From positions 313,185,735 through 313,249,734 of the forward strand of contig NC_081405.1 of NCBI RefSeq assembly GCF_030272615.1: 64,000 bases of DNA, read 5' to 3'. Source of the stretch: Cryptomeria japonica. Its lineage: Eukaryota > Streptophyta > Pinopsida > Cupressales > Cupressaceae. Under the pieces are notes generated by a model. That model made no database searches. It saw only the letters and a list, made by a program, of their open reading frames with translations, and was not told the DNA's origin. Below are positions 11,751 through 23,654 of the stretch, one piece after another; the stretch's first letter is position 1; each line of letters starts with the position of its first letter. The position numbers were made by a program, and so were the translations under genes.

Positions 11751-12237
11751 TACAACCAAACACGAAAGCTAGTGTTTCTAAAAACAAGAAAAATACCTCG
11801 AAAATGTTGTCAGGAGATCAAATTGCTCAAAAGAAACTACTCACTCAATTCTCTCTAGAACTCTGAAATGCTCTGGAAATTTGCTTGCTTGAATGCTTGA
11901 TCGTTGTGTGAAGAAAATAACTTAACTTCCCCATTTATCATCATTAACCCTAATTTTCCATTGTAATAAATGATGTCGGTTAGTCTTAACCGGTTTACAT
12001 GATCTGCAAATGGATTCCGATAAACTATTGAAATCTCCTCAGTATCCATCCACAATAAATATCTTCTGACTACAGACCTAATCTAGGGTATCTGCATGAT
12101 CTTCAATTATTTGCCTATGCTAAGGCTGAGTGCCTTAGTTATTGGTTGAATATACTATCGGTGTAGGACCTGATGAATTTGTTGGTTGTTCTTCTGGTTG
12201 TGTATCAAATCTTCTCACCCATCTCATCTCATAATGT
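11751..12237 (-). other. E1 leader between gag tail and extra ORF
   Basis: Minus strand. 12237 down to about 12130 reads as the C-terminal tail of gag (Glu/Pro-rich, like E5 VEQNITPLAGD). The rest up to the ATG at 11750 is non-coding, about 380 bp, the same spacing as in E5 (33595-33970) and E4 (24867-25403). A constant spacer suggests a signal for making the second protein, but none is recognisable. Confidence 0.5.
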
Positions 12238-13443
12238 TGTTAGATAGATCAGATAACTGGAAGACAACTGAGAAGGGGGGGTGAATCAGCTGCCATAGAT
12301 TACCAGAAGCGTTCAACAATTAAACTTTAATACCAGAACCCAAAATAATAATACCAGAATAGTAGTTAATCCAATTAAGCATAAACAATAATCACAAAAT
12401 AAAATCCATTCACACAACACCAATATTTGTACATGGAAAATAGGGTAAAGGGAAAAACCATAGTGGGAAGCCTACCCACAATTAGATAATACTTATGCAG
12501 TAAGTATGTGAATTACAATGAAGGAGCCTGCACTTGCAGGAAGGCCAATAGCCTAGATCACACTACTCATCACAAAAGGAGTCTCACTGACTACATACAC
12601 ATCCAGACTACAATCCAGAGAAGTGTTGAACTGCAAAAGATAGCATCTCCTATGCCTGAGTATAGTTTTGATTAAGCTCAATACTAGAGGACTAAATCCT
12701 CCTACACAAACCCAATTCGATCTCCAATGATCGACCAACTCCTCTACCTGAATGATATTACATTATTCGCACATTACATTCCTTGACCATGACCTCTTAC
12801 ATTAACCATGATGATATACAATGAGATCTTACATCTATATATACAAACCCTCGACCATAAACAATTAGGTCAGCCATCTGACAATAAACTCATTACATAA
12901 TTACAAACCATGTTGGCCTAAGACCAAAAAAGTAATATCAACACATAAGACATCCCAAAAATACATCAATAGGTCCTATCCACACGTTACATTAATGTTG
13001 GTCCATAACCTAGATCAACTGGGACCAACTATAGGTCCAAACACTTTAGTAATGACCTCCAAATGCCAAGTCTCAAACATGACCACCAACAACATCCTTA
13101 AACTCCATCAGAAGCTGCACCAACACTACCTATGCAATTCATAAAAGATCTCCATCAAAAGCTCTACCAGTAAAACCCTCATTGGAACCAGAAACCAAGC
13201 TTCTAAGCAAGTAGGATAGCATCCAATCACCAGACCAAAACCAACTAACTAAATATGAGTATAATTATCATGAACAAGCCAAATCCATCACCAGATTATA
13301 TCTGAACCTTCTGGATCATGCTAGATCCAAGTTAACCAAAAACCACTTAACCTACCAAGACCAGAAGGGTGTTGGTAAAGCATCCAAATAGCTATTATTG
13401 ACATCAATGATAAAACATAATCAATTCCACCAAATGATCAATA
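12238..13443 (-). repeat. E2 3' LTR (1206 bp)
   Basis: Low end TGTTAGA at 12238 matches the low end of the 5' LTR at 40155. The high end is CAATA, where the other copy has CCAACA, so the terminal TG has decayed to TA. It keeps about 66 bp (around 12436-12505) that the 5' copy lacks. A TATA-like stretch lies near 12835-12850 and the U5 hairpin at 12432-12462. Confidence 0.85.
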
Positions 13444-13748
13444 ATCTCCCCCTTTGGCATTGATGGCAACACTAGATTTGAAAAACATCTAAGTACTAAG
13501 AAATGCCAAACAAGTCTCCCACTGTGGAAGACAACCAACAATCACCCATAGATAGTTGTGAATATCTCTTTTTTTTACTTTTCATATCTCCCCCCCTTTG
13601 ATATTTAACTTTTTCACATCAATATCTCTCCCCCTTTGACATCAATGCCAGAAAACCCACAAAAATATCAAAGCAAAACTATAAGCCTCTGAATCTCAAA
13701 TCTGAATACTCCCCTTGAGAAGTAGCATCCCGCATCAGTGTCAGAATG
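13444..13748 (-). other. E2 3' UTR with repeated polypurine tracts
   Basis: On + as C-tracts: CTCCCCCTTTGGCATTGATGG at 13446 next to the LTR, CCCCCCTTTGATAT near 13592, and CCCCCTTTGACATCAATG near 13629. The one abutting the LTR is the expected primer; the others are near-copies upstream. The E3 insertion and its TSD follow. Confidence 0.7.
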
Positions 13749-14196
13749 TGTAGGATTTTGCCAAGATCAAGGGCACAATGAAAAGCATAAAAGAGACAAT
13801 AGAATGACAAGAACAAACTGTATTCTCATCAATATGTAAAATGATCAACTAGATTAACCAATACAATGAATAAAGGCCTGCTTATATAGGCAAGGCCATA
13901 TGGATGTATGAGCACACAAATATGACATGTGGCTCAATGAGAAACAAGGGTAGGTAAGAAATACTAGGGGTAGGTAGGAGAAATAATATTATATTCCACA
14001 AGAGGTGGATGACCCACTGAATGTGGAGTGTAATAGCAAAATAAGACCACAAAAGGTGGAATTTCTCCTACAAGCTCTATCCCTATGTGCACACTTCCCT
14101 AAGTGTCTCAAATCCAAACTACGAAGAGATACATTATCCTAAGTTAACTTAAGTAAGTGTAATAATATCCAAAATGAATATTTATTTACACCAACA
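13749..14196 (-). repeat. E3 3' LTR (448 bp)
   Basis: Starts TGTTGG and ends CCTACA on the minus strand. TATA-like CTTATATAGG on + lies near 13881-13890. Same length as the other copy. Confidence 0.95.
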
Positions 14197-14462
14197 CCCC
14201 CCCTTAAGTGCAACTTAGGGGAATGAAGACTCAAGTCAACAATGCAAGATGGGTCCCAGCTACTAGGCCATGATAGGTACACATGTACAATATGCAAATG
14301 CAAGAAAAAATATGCAATGCAATCTCTCACAAATGGAGAAAGGGAGAAAACCCAGTGGGAAAAAACTCCCCCCCAAAAGAGAGATCAATGTACAAAAGAT
14401 TCTCAAAGAAGGACAAAACCTCAAAGAGGAAAAAGTCCCCCCCATAAGAGAGGAAAAAGAAG
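14197..14462 (-). other. E3 3' UTR with polypurine tracts
   Basis: On + there are several C-runs: CCCCCCCTTAAGTG at 14197-14210 next to the LTR, and CTCCCCCCCAAAAGAG and TCCCCCCCATAAGAG further in. The first is the expected plus-strand primer. No gene. Confidence 0.7.
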
Positions 14463-17400
14463 TCAGCTGACCCCTCCTAATGACACATCCTGCACCCCCA
14501 AGAGAGCTCGCAACTGCTGGAACTTACTCTCGATGAAAGGTTTGGTGAATATGTCAGCAACCTGCTCTGCTGTAGGACAATACTGCAAATCAATGACCTG
14601 CTCCTCGATGAGCTCTCAGATATAGTGCATATGAATCTCGATGTGTTTTGTCCGCTGCTGTTGGACCTTTTGTGGTCGCAATAGCACTCTGATTGTCACA
14701 ATGTAGAATTTTCAGCCATGGAGTGGTGAATCCAAACTCTATGAGGATTTGCTGGAGCCAAATGGTCTCAGTCACTGCTTTAACAACACCTCGATACTCA
14801 GCCTCAGTCGAAGAGAGAGCAATAGCATGTTGCTTCTTGCTCTGCCAACAAATGGGGCCAGAACCAAGGTGAAAACTGTAACCAGAAGTTGACTTACGAT
14901 CAACTAGATTGCTAGCCCAATCGGAGTCTATGTAACCAACCAAGCGAAGTCCTGTGCCTACTACATAGTGAATCCCATAATGATGCGTACCCTGGATGTA
15001 ATGAAGGATGCATTTGGTGGCTTTCCAATGAAGCTCATGTGGTTCTTGCATGAAGCGGGAAACCATGCCAACTACAAATGAAATATCAGGGCATGTATGA
15101 GTCAAGTAGATGAGACTACCCACAAGCTGATGATACAAAGTGGCATCAACTGGTGGAGAAGAACATTGAGCCTCAAGCTTGACTCCTGAAAGAAAGGGAG
15201 TCGGGGCAGGCTTACAATCAGCCATATGAAAGCGTGCAAGTAGATCAAGAGCATACTTGGGCTGCGATAGTGTAATCCCAGAAGGTGACTGTGAAATCTC
15301 TATCCCAAGAAAGAAGTGCAAAAGACCCAAGTCAGTCATAGCAAATATGTCATGCAAAGCAGATTTGACCCTACTAATGATGGATGAAGTACTCCCTGTA
15401 ATGATCAAGTCATCAACATAGAGCACAAGTATCAAGTGAGAGTCATCCTGTCGCAAAATGTAGACATTCAGATCGGAATGACACTTGGTGAACCCTGCGG
15501 AGAGAAGAAAGGAATCCATCTTGGCGTACCAAGCCTTGGGGGCCTACTTAAGGCCATAGAGAGATTTCCTTAGTTTGCAAACCAAGGAAGTATCCTGGAT
15601 GAAACTCTGTGGCTGTTCCATATAAATCTCCTCATCAAGATCACCATGAAGAAAAGCACTCTTCACATCCATCTGATGTACAACCCAACCATGAGCTGTA
15701 GCAATAGCAAGTGTCAAATGAATGGAGTTCATCTTGGCTATGGGTGCAAAGGTCTCACTATAGTCAACACTTGCAACCTAAGAGAAACCTTTCGCAACAA
15801 GCCGAGCCTTATATTTATCCACACTACCATCCGCTACAAACTTGGTTTGATAGATCCACTTACATCGAACCATCTTTCTCCCCTTAGGGAGATGGACTAA
15901 ATCCCATGTGTTGTTCCTCATCAAGGAACTATACTCTTCCTCCATAGCGTGGTCCCACTCAGGAACCCCTGATGCTTCCCTAAATGTCTATGGATCGGAA
16001 GCAGTAGCAATGAATGCATGTGGAAGATCCTGATGTTGTTATCGAGTTCTTCGTGTATCTGAAGGATCCCCAACAAGAGAACCCGTGGACTCAAGTGTCT
16101 GTCGAGCCCAATGAGGTCTAGGTGGAGGTGGAGAATGAGGCTCCTCAACTACAAGTGAGCCTTGTGGAGGTGTAACCCTGTGAGTTAGAGTTGAGGGAGT
16201 CTCATCATCTGAATCACTAACATCACTATCCACAATGGAGGAAGGTGGAGGAGGTAGAGAGGCTAAGCTAGGAGAGCTTTCCTCAAAGTGAATACTCCTC
16301 TCAATGAACACCTCATGTGTCTCTGGATCCATCAATCTATATGCCTTAACACCCTCAGGATATCCAACAAATATGCAAGGCCAACTCTGAGGTTCCAATG
16401 CCTTGCGTTTCTGCAAAGGTAGGTGAGCCCATGCTAGACACCCAAAGACTCTGAAATGTCTCACAATCGGTTTCCTACCAGCCCAAGCCTCAAAAGGAGT
16501 AATACCTTGCAAAGCTTTGTGAGGAACCTGATTCTAGATGTGTGTGGCACAACTGATAGCCTCTACCCAAAAGGCAGGATCAAGAGAACATGCATGTATC
16601 ATACAACTAGCCATTTCTTTGAGAGTTCTATTCTTGCATTCTGCAACCCCGTTCTGCTGTGGAGTGTATGCTACAGAATGCTGAAGATCAATCCCCTCAA
16701 ATGTACAAAAATCCTAAAGTCTTTTGTTCACATATTCCCTTCCATTATCTGTGCGAAGAATCTTGACCACTTTCCCTGATTGCTTCTCCACACGAGTCTT
16801 GAAGTCCTGAAATCTGTCAAATACTTCACTCTTATGAACGAGAAAGTAGACCCAAGTGAAGCGGGAGTAGTCATCAATGAAGGTAAGAACATAGTGGGCC
16901 TTACTAAATGAAGGTGCTGGAAATGGACTTGCTACATCGCTGTGAACAAGTTGAAGAACTTCCAAAGCTCTCCAAGCTTTCCCTTTATCAAACTTCTCCT
17001 CGGGATGCTTGCCCATGGAACAACCTAAACATACACCCTCTGAAAAATTGATTCGAGGTAGACCTGTGACCATGTCTTTAGTGCTGAGTTGCTGAAGATA
17101 GTGGTAGTTGAGGTGACCAAACCGCTCATGCCATAGCTTACTTTCTGAATTTGAATGAGTAAGCAAGGCCCTAGAAGGTGAACTTGGCACAAAGTGGGAA
17201 AATGAATAAAGCCTTGAGTTGTCATTGACTTGTCCCACTGCTACCAAGGCATCATCATCAAGTTCCTTTACCACAACTAAATCTAGTGTAAACTCAACCT
17301 TTTTCCCATTCCCATAGTGAGTGATTTGGTAGATGGAGAGAAGGTTGGTAGACAAGTTAGGAACATAGAGAACATTCTCAAATGTTCCATCATCCATGGC

Positions 17401-18528
17401 AACTGAACCTTTCCCTTCAACCTCTACCTGTGTATCATCACCTATGTAAATGCGAGGTACCTTAGATGGCTCCAATGAAGAAAATTGCTCCTTTGTAGAA
17501 CCCATGTGATATGAGGCACTCGAGTCAAGTATCCATTACTGTGAAGAACCTGTTGTAGCCACAAATGCTTGCCCTTTTCCCTTAGACTATGAGGAAGAGG
17601 AAGGAGATGAATCCTTCTTTGTGTAGGTGGATGGCAAGTTGATGTTGTTTTTCTTGAGAAGATTAGTTAACTCATCAACTTGCTTTGCGTGGCATCGATG
17701 CTCATCATGACCATACTTCTTGCAATATGCACAAGTTGGTTTATCCTTCTTAGGTGGTGTCCCCTTCTTGAAAGAGGATGAAAAATTTCCTTGTGATGGA
17801 GAGGATGATTGTCCTTTTTCATGGTGTGGCTTAGACTTAGAGTGCTTCTTCTTCTTGTTGGAATCTTTGCCTTGACTTCCTTGATTCCCTTGATTAGCCA
17901 CCAAAGCCTTGGACTTTGAAGACTTGATAAACCCCATGTTCAACAACATAGATTGTTCCAATATTAACATTTCTATGAAAGCATCAAATGAAGGCATAAC
18001 ATAAGAACTCCCCACTGTCAAACAATGAGTTTGGAAGCTAGACACAAATGCTGCATATTCTGGTGCAAGCTTGTCCAACAAGTTGAAGATCAACTGAGCA
18101 TCCTTTTTGTCAATTCCACAATCCTTAAGCTTTGCTCTTAGGTCATTTGCTTTGGTGACATAATCTTGGATTGTATCAAAACTCTTGGGATCCAAGTTGG
18201 TGAGCTCATTGTCAATCTGATAGCCTCTGATTTCATCAACTTGTCCATACAATTTCTGAAACATATCCCAAGCCTCTTTGATTGTTTTACACTTCTCAAT
18301 GTGAAAAATGAGGTCATCTGATACATACTTGCGTAAGGTTCCAAGAGCCATGCAATTATTTGTGAGCCATTCTAATTGAACATTTGGATCAGCCTTAGGA
18401 TCAGGTGGTGCTGTTATTGTTCCATCTATGTAATGTGTGAGACCCTTTTCCATTAGTTTACTCCATAATTTAATTTTCCATGATGCATAATTATGTGGAG
18501 TTAGAGGTGGAAATTTATTAGGACTCAT
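14463..18528 (-). pseudogene. E3 gag-pol polyprotein (broken)
   Basis: One frame from ATG 18528 (MSPNKF) to about 14660, then a frameshift; the RNase H tail is readable to 14463. Domains: UBN2-type Gag, CCHC knuckle CAYCKKYGHDEHRC (17692-17733), protease site WILDSSASYH near 17510-17545 (usual DSG is DSS), the GAG-pre-integrase LWHERFGHLN, integrase with HSD, DDYSR and TDNGREY, RT with YQTKF, DVKSAFLHG and LYVDDLI, and RNase H with STEAEY. Stops in the same frame include 17587, near 17536, 16714, 16039, 15778 and 15544. The last two replace Gln in KGFSQ and YGLKQAP, motifs almost invariant in Copia RT. It would need trans-supplied proteins to move. Confidence 0.93.
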
Positions 18529-18660
18529 TGCAACAAAAATGGAAAGAGCACAAAGAGAGGCACAATCACACAATACACCCCCCAAAAAATGAAGATCCTC
18601 AAATCCAAAAATAGAAGCCTTCCAAGATGTCTCCAAAAACCAATCAATGAAGCCCCAATA

Positions 18661-19120
18661 GCTCTGATACCATGTAGGATTTTGCCAAGATCAAGGGCAC
18701 AATGAAAAGCATATAAGAGACAATAGAATGACAAGAACAAACTGTATTCTCATCAATATGCAAAATGATCAACTAGATTAACCAATACAATGAATATAGG
18801 CCTACTTATATAGGCAAGGCCATATGGATGTATAAGCACACAAATATGACATGTGGCTCAATGAGAAACAAGGGTAGGTAAGAAATACTAGGGGTAGGTA
18901 GGAGAAATAATATAATATTCCACAAGAGGTGGATGACCCACTGAATGTGGAGTGTAACAGCAAAATAAGACCACAAAAAGTGGAATTTCTCCTACAAGCT
19001 CTATCCCTATGTGCACACTTCCCTAAGTGTCTCAAATCCAAACTACGAAGAGATGCATTATCCTAAGTTAACTTAAGTAAGTGTAATAATATCCAAAATG
19101 AATATTTATTTACACCAACA
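18661..19120 (-). repeat. E3 5' LTR (18673-19120) and primer site (18661-18672)
   Basis: LTR ends are TGTTGG and CCTACA on the minus strand. The adjacent GCTCTGATACCA on + is the complement of the tRNA-Met primer site TGGTATCAGAGC. A TATA-like element CTTATATAGG on + lies at 18805-18814. Confidence 0.95.
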
Positions 19121-19164
19121 GAATGAATAGTATCTTAGATAATTCATGTCAGACTAATGTTAAA

Positions 19165-21337
19165 CTACATCAATAAAGTCACTGTCGGAGCGGCAAAAAC
19201 CCCCAATCTGTCTCTCAGGTACTCAAATGATTCCTTGGATAAAGGTTTAGTGAAAATATCGGCAATATGCTCTTTAGTATTCACATAAACGAGTCTAACT
19301 TCATTTTCTTCCACCTTCTCCTTCAAAAAGTTATACTTGATAGATATGTGCTTTGTCTTAGAATGAAATGTTGGATTCTTTGATATATCAATAGTAGCAG
19401 AGTTATCACAGTGAATAACTACCGATGCATCACAATCCACTTTTATATCCTTCAACATTTGCTTGATCCATAAAACTTGTGTACAGTTAGTAGCAACAAC
19501 AACATACATAGCTTCAATAGTAGATAGAGAAGTATGTGACTGTTTCTAGTTGATCCATGAAACCAACTTCTTTCCAAGAAAGAAAGCTCCACTGGAAGTG
19601 CTTTTCCGATCATCAACATATCCATCCCAATCAGTATCTATATATGCACATAAAGTAAAGCTATCATCCTTAGGATACTGCAAGCCATATTCTGTTGTAG
19701 CTTGCAAGTATCTAAAAATCCTTTTCACTACCATCTCATGATTTTCTCTAGGATCACTCTGAAATCTTGAAATAATACAAACAACATTCATAATATCAGG
19801 CCTAGTCTGAGTCAAATAAATTAGACCACCAATCATAGATTTGTATCTTGTAGGATTTACCGGTGCAGAAACATATTTTCTTGTCAATTTCTCACTTGTA
19901 ATCATAGGAGTAGTTACTGGTTTAGAATCTCCCATACCAATTTCTTCAATAATTCCTTAGCATATTTAGTTTGATAGATAAAAATGCCTTTGTCAGTCTG
20001 AGTAATCTATAAACCTAAGAAAAATTTCATCTCACCAATCATAGACATCTCAAATTCTTTCTCCATATTCTTAGAAAATTCTATGCATAATTTATCTTCA
20101 CCTCAAAAAATAATGTCATCAACATAGAGTTCAACAATCAGTATATCATCATCAATGATTTTATAATATAAATTACTATCAGCACTTCCCTTAGTAAATC
20201 CAAGCTTCAAAATATATTTATCCAACCTTGCATACCAAGCTCTAGGTGCTTGTTTCAATCCATATAAAGCTTTCCTTAACCTGCAAACCATATCTGTATC
20301 ATCTGATAGTGAACAATTGTCAGGTTGCTCAATATAAACTTCCTCATCAAGATCCTCATTCAAGAATGCACATTTAACATCCATTTGATAAACCTTGTAG
20401 TTTTTGTAAGCAGCATAGGCAAGAAATAATCTTACAACTTCAATCCTAGCTACAGGTGCAAAAGTCTCTTCATAATCAGTTCCTTCCTTCTGAGAATATC
20501 CTTTACAAACCAATCTAGCCTTATTCCTTATGACTTTACTATCCTCATTCAATTTATTCCTAAAAACTTATTTAGTTCTAATGACATTTTTATTTTTAGG
20601 CCGGGGAACCAAAGTCCATGTGTTATTTTTCTCAATTTGATCTAATTCTTCTTTCATAGCTTTTAACCAATTTTCATCTTTACATGCGTCAATTACTGAT
20701 ACCGGTTCAAATTGTGAAATTAGACATACCTCATTAGTTTCCAATATTCTTCTTGTCATCACTCCATTGATCTTATCCCCAATGATTTGATCTTTAGAAT
20801 GATTCAATCTCACATACCTAGGAGTCTTCTGACTCTCTATTCCTCTTCCATGTTCTTTAGTTACTGTAGAATTCTCTGATGTTGCCAGAGTAACTGGTTC
20901 AACTCTCTGTTTTGGTAAAGGTGCTATCGGTTTAGATATAATCATTTCCACTATCGGTTCCTTCTCATAATCTCTTATTTAAATTTTGTTTAGCTCATCT
21001 ACTTTGACATTAGCACTCTCCACAATTCTCTGCAATCTCTTGTTATAACATCTATATGCTTTGTTTTCATTAGAATAACCAAGAAATATGCCTTCATCAC
21101 ATCTAGGATCAAATTTTCCAATAGTATCATCTCTCCTGATATAACATTTACTACCAAAAATTCTGAAATACTTAACTCTAGGTGTATTGCCAAACCATAA
21201 TTCATAAGGTGTCTTACTCGTTTCTCCTATGATATGTACTATATTGAATGTATAAACCCCTATACTCACTGCTTCTCTCTAGTAGATATGAGATAGATTA
21301 GCTTCCATCATCATTGTTCTAGCGGCATCCAAGATAG
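19165..21337 (-). pseudogene. E2 pol: integrase end, reverse transcriptase, RNase H
   Basis: From 21337: DAARTMMMEANLS (end of the integrase core), ELWFG and FGSKCYI, then the RT region with [47 protein letters not shown] and the catalytic LYVDDIIF. RNase H has STIEAMY, HCDNSAT and HISIKYNFL, ending ADIFTKPLS near 19200. Stops near 20568, 20103, 19546 and others. At 21337 the frame joins to the piece ending at 31293 once E4 is removed. Catalytic RT aspartates are intact, but the ORF is not. Confidence 0.92.
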
Positions 21338-23592
21338 TGTTGGCTTGATGATGATTGTACTGTATTTATCACTTGTTGTCATTGATGAAACACTCTCACA
21401 CACACATATGATTATATTGACTACCAATGGAACTTAAATTGTTTACATTATCAATCGATATACCTTGTGGTTAATCCCTAACCGGTACTTTGTGTCAACC
21501 AGTATGTGAATAAGAGACAACCTGTGGTTATAATAAGTCGGCAACAAGATGAAGATAAAGATGGAGATCAAGTTGAGATTCAAGGACAATGGTTCATATG
21601 TTTTATTCAAACCGGTATTGATTATTCCAACCAGTATTTGGCTATTTATGTGATGAGTTACCAGAACCGACTACTTGGTGGTCATTTTTATGATGGGTTA
21701 TGATCACTTGTCCAGATACACTGCACCTAGGAAATTGTGTCATGATTTCCTTAGGCCAACATGAAATCTAAATGTCTATATATTGACATCTGAGTAAATC
21801 TTTTCAAGATGATGGTATGCATGAAGTGTAAAAGTTTTTTGTTGAGGAGTGATAAGTGTTAAGATGAAGAGTGTGTTTAAGAGAAGTGTTGATTGTGATT
21901 AGAAGGATCTGATCAAGCAAGTAGTGTGCTACTCTGCAACAGATCAAACCATTCTTGTTGTTTTCTAACCATTACAGCAGAATCAAATCCCTTAACCGGG
22001 TAAGCTCTAACAAGCTTCAATGTATAAATCCTATAACAAGGTGATCCATTAGTTTGGATTCTAAAATCCTCCACCGAGGTTACTCCTAATAGGGTACTGT
22101 TAGGCCCAATATGGAAAGCTAATGTACTAAGAGGGGAGGGGTGAATCAGTACTTCAAATCCTTTCTTGAACAATAACTTTATTGTTATGCATAAACCAAA
22201 AACTGATGTAACATAACATAAAGCTAAAACAAATAAATAACAATCATACATGATTCACTCCATAACACATATATTTTGGTTACGCAGAAACTCTTGGTTA
22301 GAGAGAAAAACTACGGTGGGGATGGCACCCACAACTTCACTATTGCAATAATAAAGGGTGCTCAGTTAGAGCTACATGTTTAGCTATTTCTGATAGCTTA
22401 CCCTGTTAGGAGTATCAAGATCATTAGATCTACCTTGCTAAAGGATTTTACAACACTTATTCTAAATGCTGCACCTGGTTAAAGGCTTTACAATTTATAG
22501 ACTTTGTTAGAGTCTTTTACCCTGTTAAAGGTTTCTCTTACAACTCAAAATATTACAATAAAATATTTACAAATATCTACAGCTTTACATCTGAAATGTT
22601 ATAGCAGATTCTATGTGCTCAAAATGAGATTACCTTTCTTATAGCATGCCTCAGTAACCCATATAATAGCTTGGTAAACCCTTCTATTTACTCTGTTCCT
22701 TGACTGTTCTTTGAAATTATTCTCGGTGACCTCTGTGTCTCTGAAAGTCATAATACTCAGTGCTTTCTTATGTATCACACATGTCTTGCTTCATACACCT
22801 CTATATATATATTTTCTGATCCCAATCCATGCTGTATAAATAGATCTCTTATGTCAGTGGTCTGTTTCATTGCTTTGATCTTACAAACATGATTTATCGA
22901 ATGAATAACCATACAAAATATTTCATTGGATAGATGACCTCAAAATCATACACAGTCTAGAAGTGTAATTTCCAATGTGATAATGGTTCTTTGTTCCTCG
23001 ATCTTGTAACATGTTTCCCATGTGTGTCTAGGTTCAATGAATTTGGTAACACATTTCACTCGATGTATCATTATTGCTTCTTGATAGACATAGAGTGTTA
23101 CTCGGTAGACAGCTCGGTGTATACTGGGCTCTATGACTACTTTCTTCTATAACCGACTGCTCTATGCTTACCGACTAAATATTTCAGTAGTAGTAACCAA
23201 CTAGAGTATATAGAATGACTTTGGACAGAAAACTAATGGCAACTTAGTAAGTAGTAACAGGTACTACTCCTAACAGGGTATAAGCTTATAATCAAGCTTT
23301 GGGATCTCTAACAAGATTCGCTCCTAGCAGTGAATTTTGTAGACCTTAACTAGTCAGCTATCTATTACTGTGCAGATAGTTAACTTGTGAGTTCCATCTC
23401 ACCATGGTTTTTAGCTATTTGGGTTTTCCAAGTATAAACATTTGTGTTATGGTGGATGCTATATCATTTTTTATTACATGCATTGTGGTTAATAGCTTTG
23501 TTAAGTTCATCTACCAGTTAGTGTTTAAAGTGATTTAGTTTTTGGTGTCACTAATTCACCCCCTCCGCTCTCAGTTCTTTTCAAGTCCATCA
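21338..23592 (+). repeat. E4 5' LTR, interrupted by solo LTR E6
   Basis: Starts TGTTGGCTTGATGATG and ends ...TCAAGTCCATCA. Removing 22098-23264 leaves about 1,088 bp. A TATA-like CTATATATTG is at 21776-21785. The end keeps the C-tract signature TTCACCCCCTCCGCTCTCAGT. It lacks the roughly 210-bp insert of the 3' copy. Confidence 0.9.
22098..23259 (-). mobile_element. E6: solo LTR, 1162 bp, TSD GGTAC
   Basis: Perfect target duplication GGTAC at 22093-22097 and 23260-23264. Ends TGTTAGG and AGTAACA on +. The C-tract signature seen near the 3' end of other LTRs is here inverted (GAGGGGAGGGGTGAATCAGT near 22131), so the LTR points to the minus strand. No internal sequence remains, as expected from LTR-LTR recombination. 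Present in only one E4 LTR, so it arrived after E4. Confidence 0.93.
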
Positions 23593-23606
23593 ATTGGTAT
23601 CAGATC
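23593..23606 (+). other. E4 primer binding site
   Basis: ATTGGTATCAGATC directly follows the LTR. It matches the tRNA-Met primer site except GAGC is GATC. Used to start minus-strand DNA. Confidence 0.85.
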
Positions 23607-23654
23607 CTAACTTCTTTGAAGCCTAACTACTTAGAAGGGAGCCTTGAAACCACC

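Larger units (their letters stand above)
13749..19120 (-). mobile_element. E3: near-complete Copia, 5372 bp, TSD GAATG
   Basis: Two 448-bp LTRs (13749-14196 and 18673-19120) with about nine differences by eye, about 2%. Perfect 5-bp target duplication GAATG at 13744-13748 and 19121-19125. Primer site 18661-18672 (GCTCTGATACCA on +). A single gag-pol frame runs between. Its LTR pair is the most similar in the window, so it is the youngest dated insertion. It lies in the 3' UTR of E2. Confidence 0.95.

Noticed and set aside
22098-23259. Reading 22098-23259 as part of the E4 LTR
   Set aside because: Perfect GGTAC duplication, opposite orientation signature and absence from the 3' LTR show it is a separate solo LTR.
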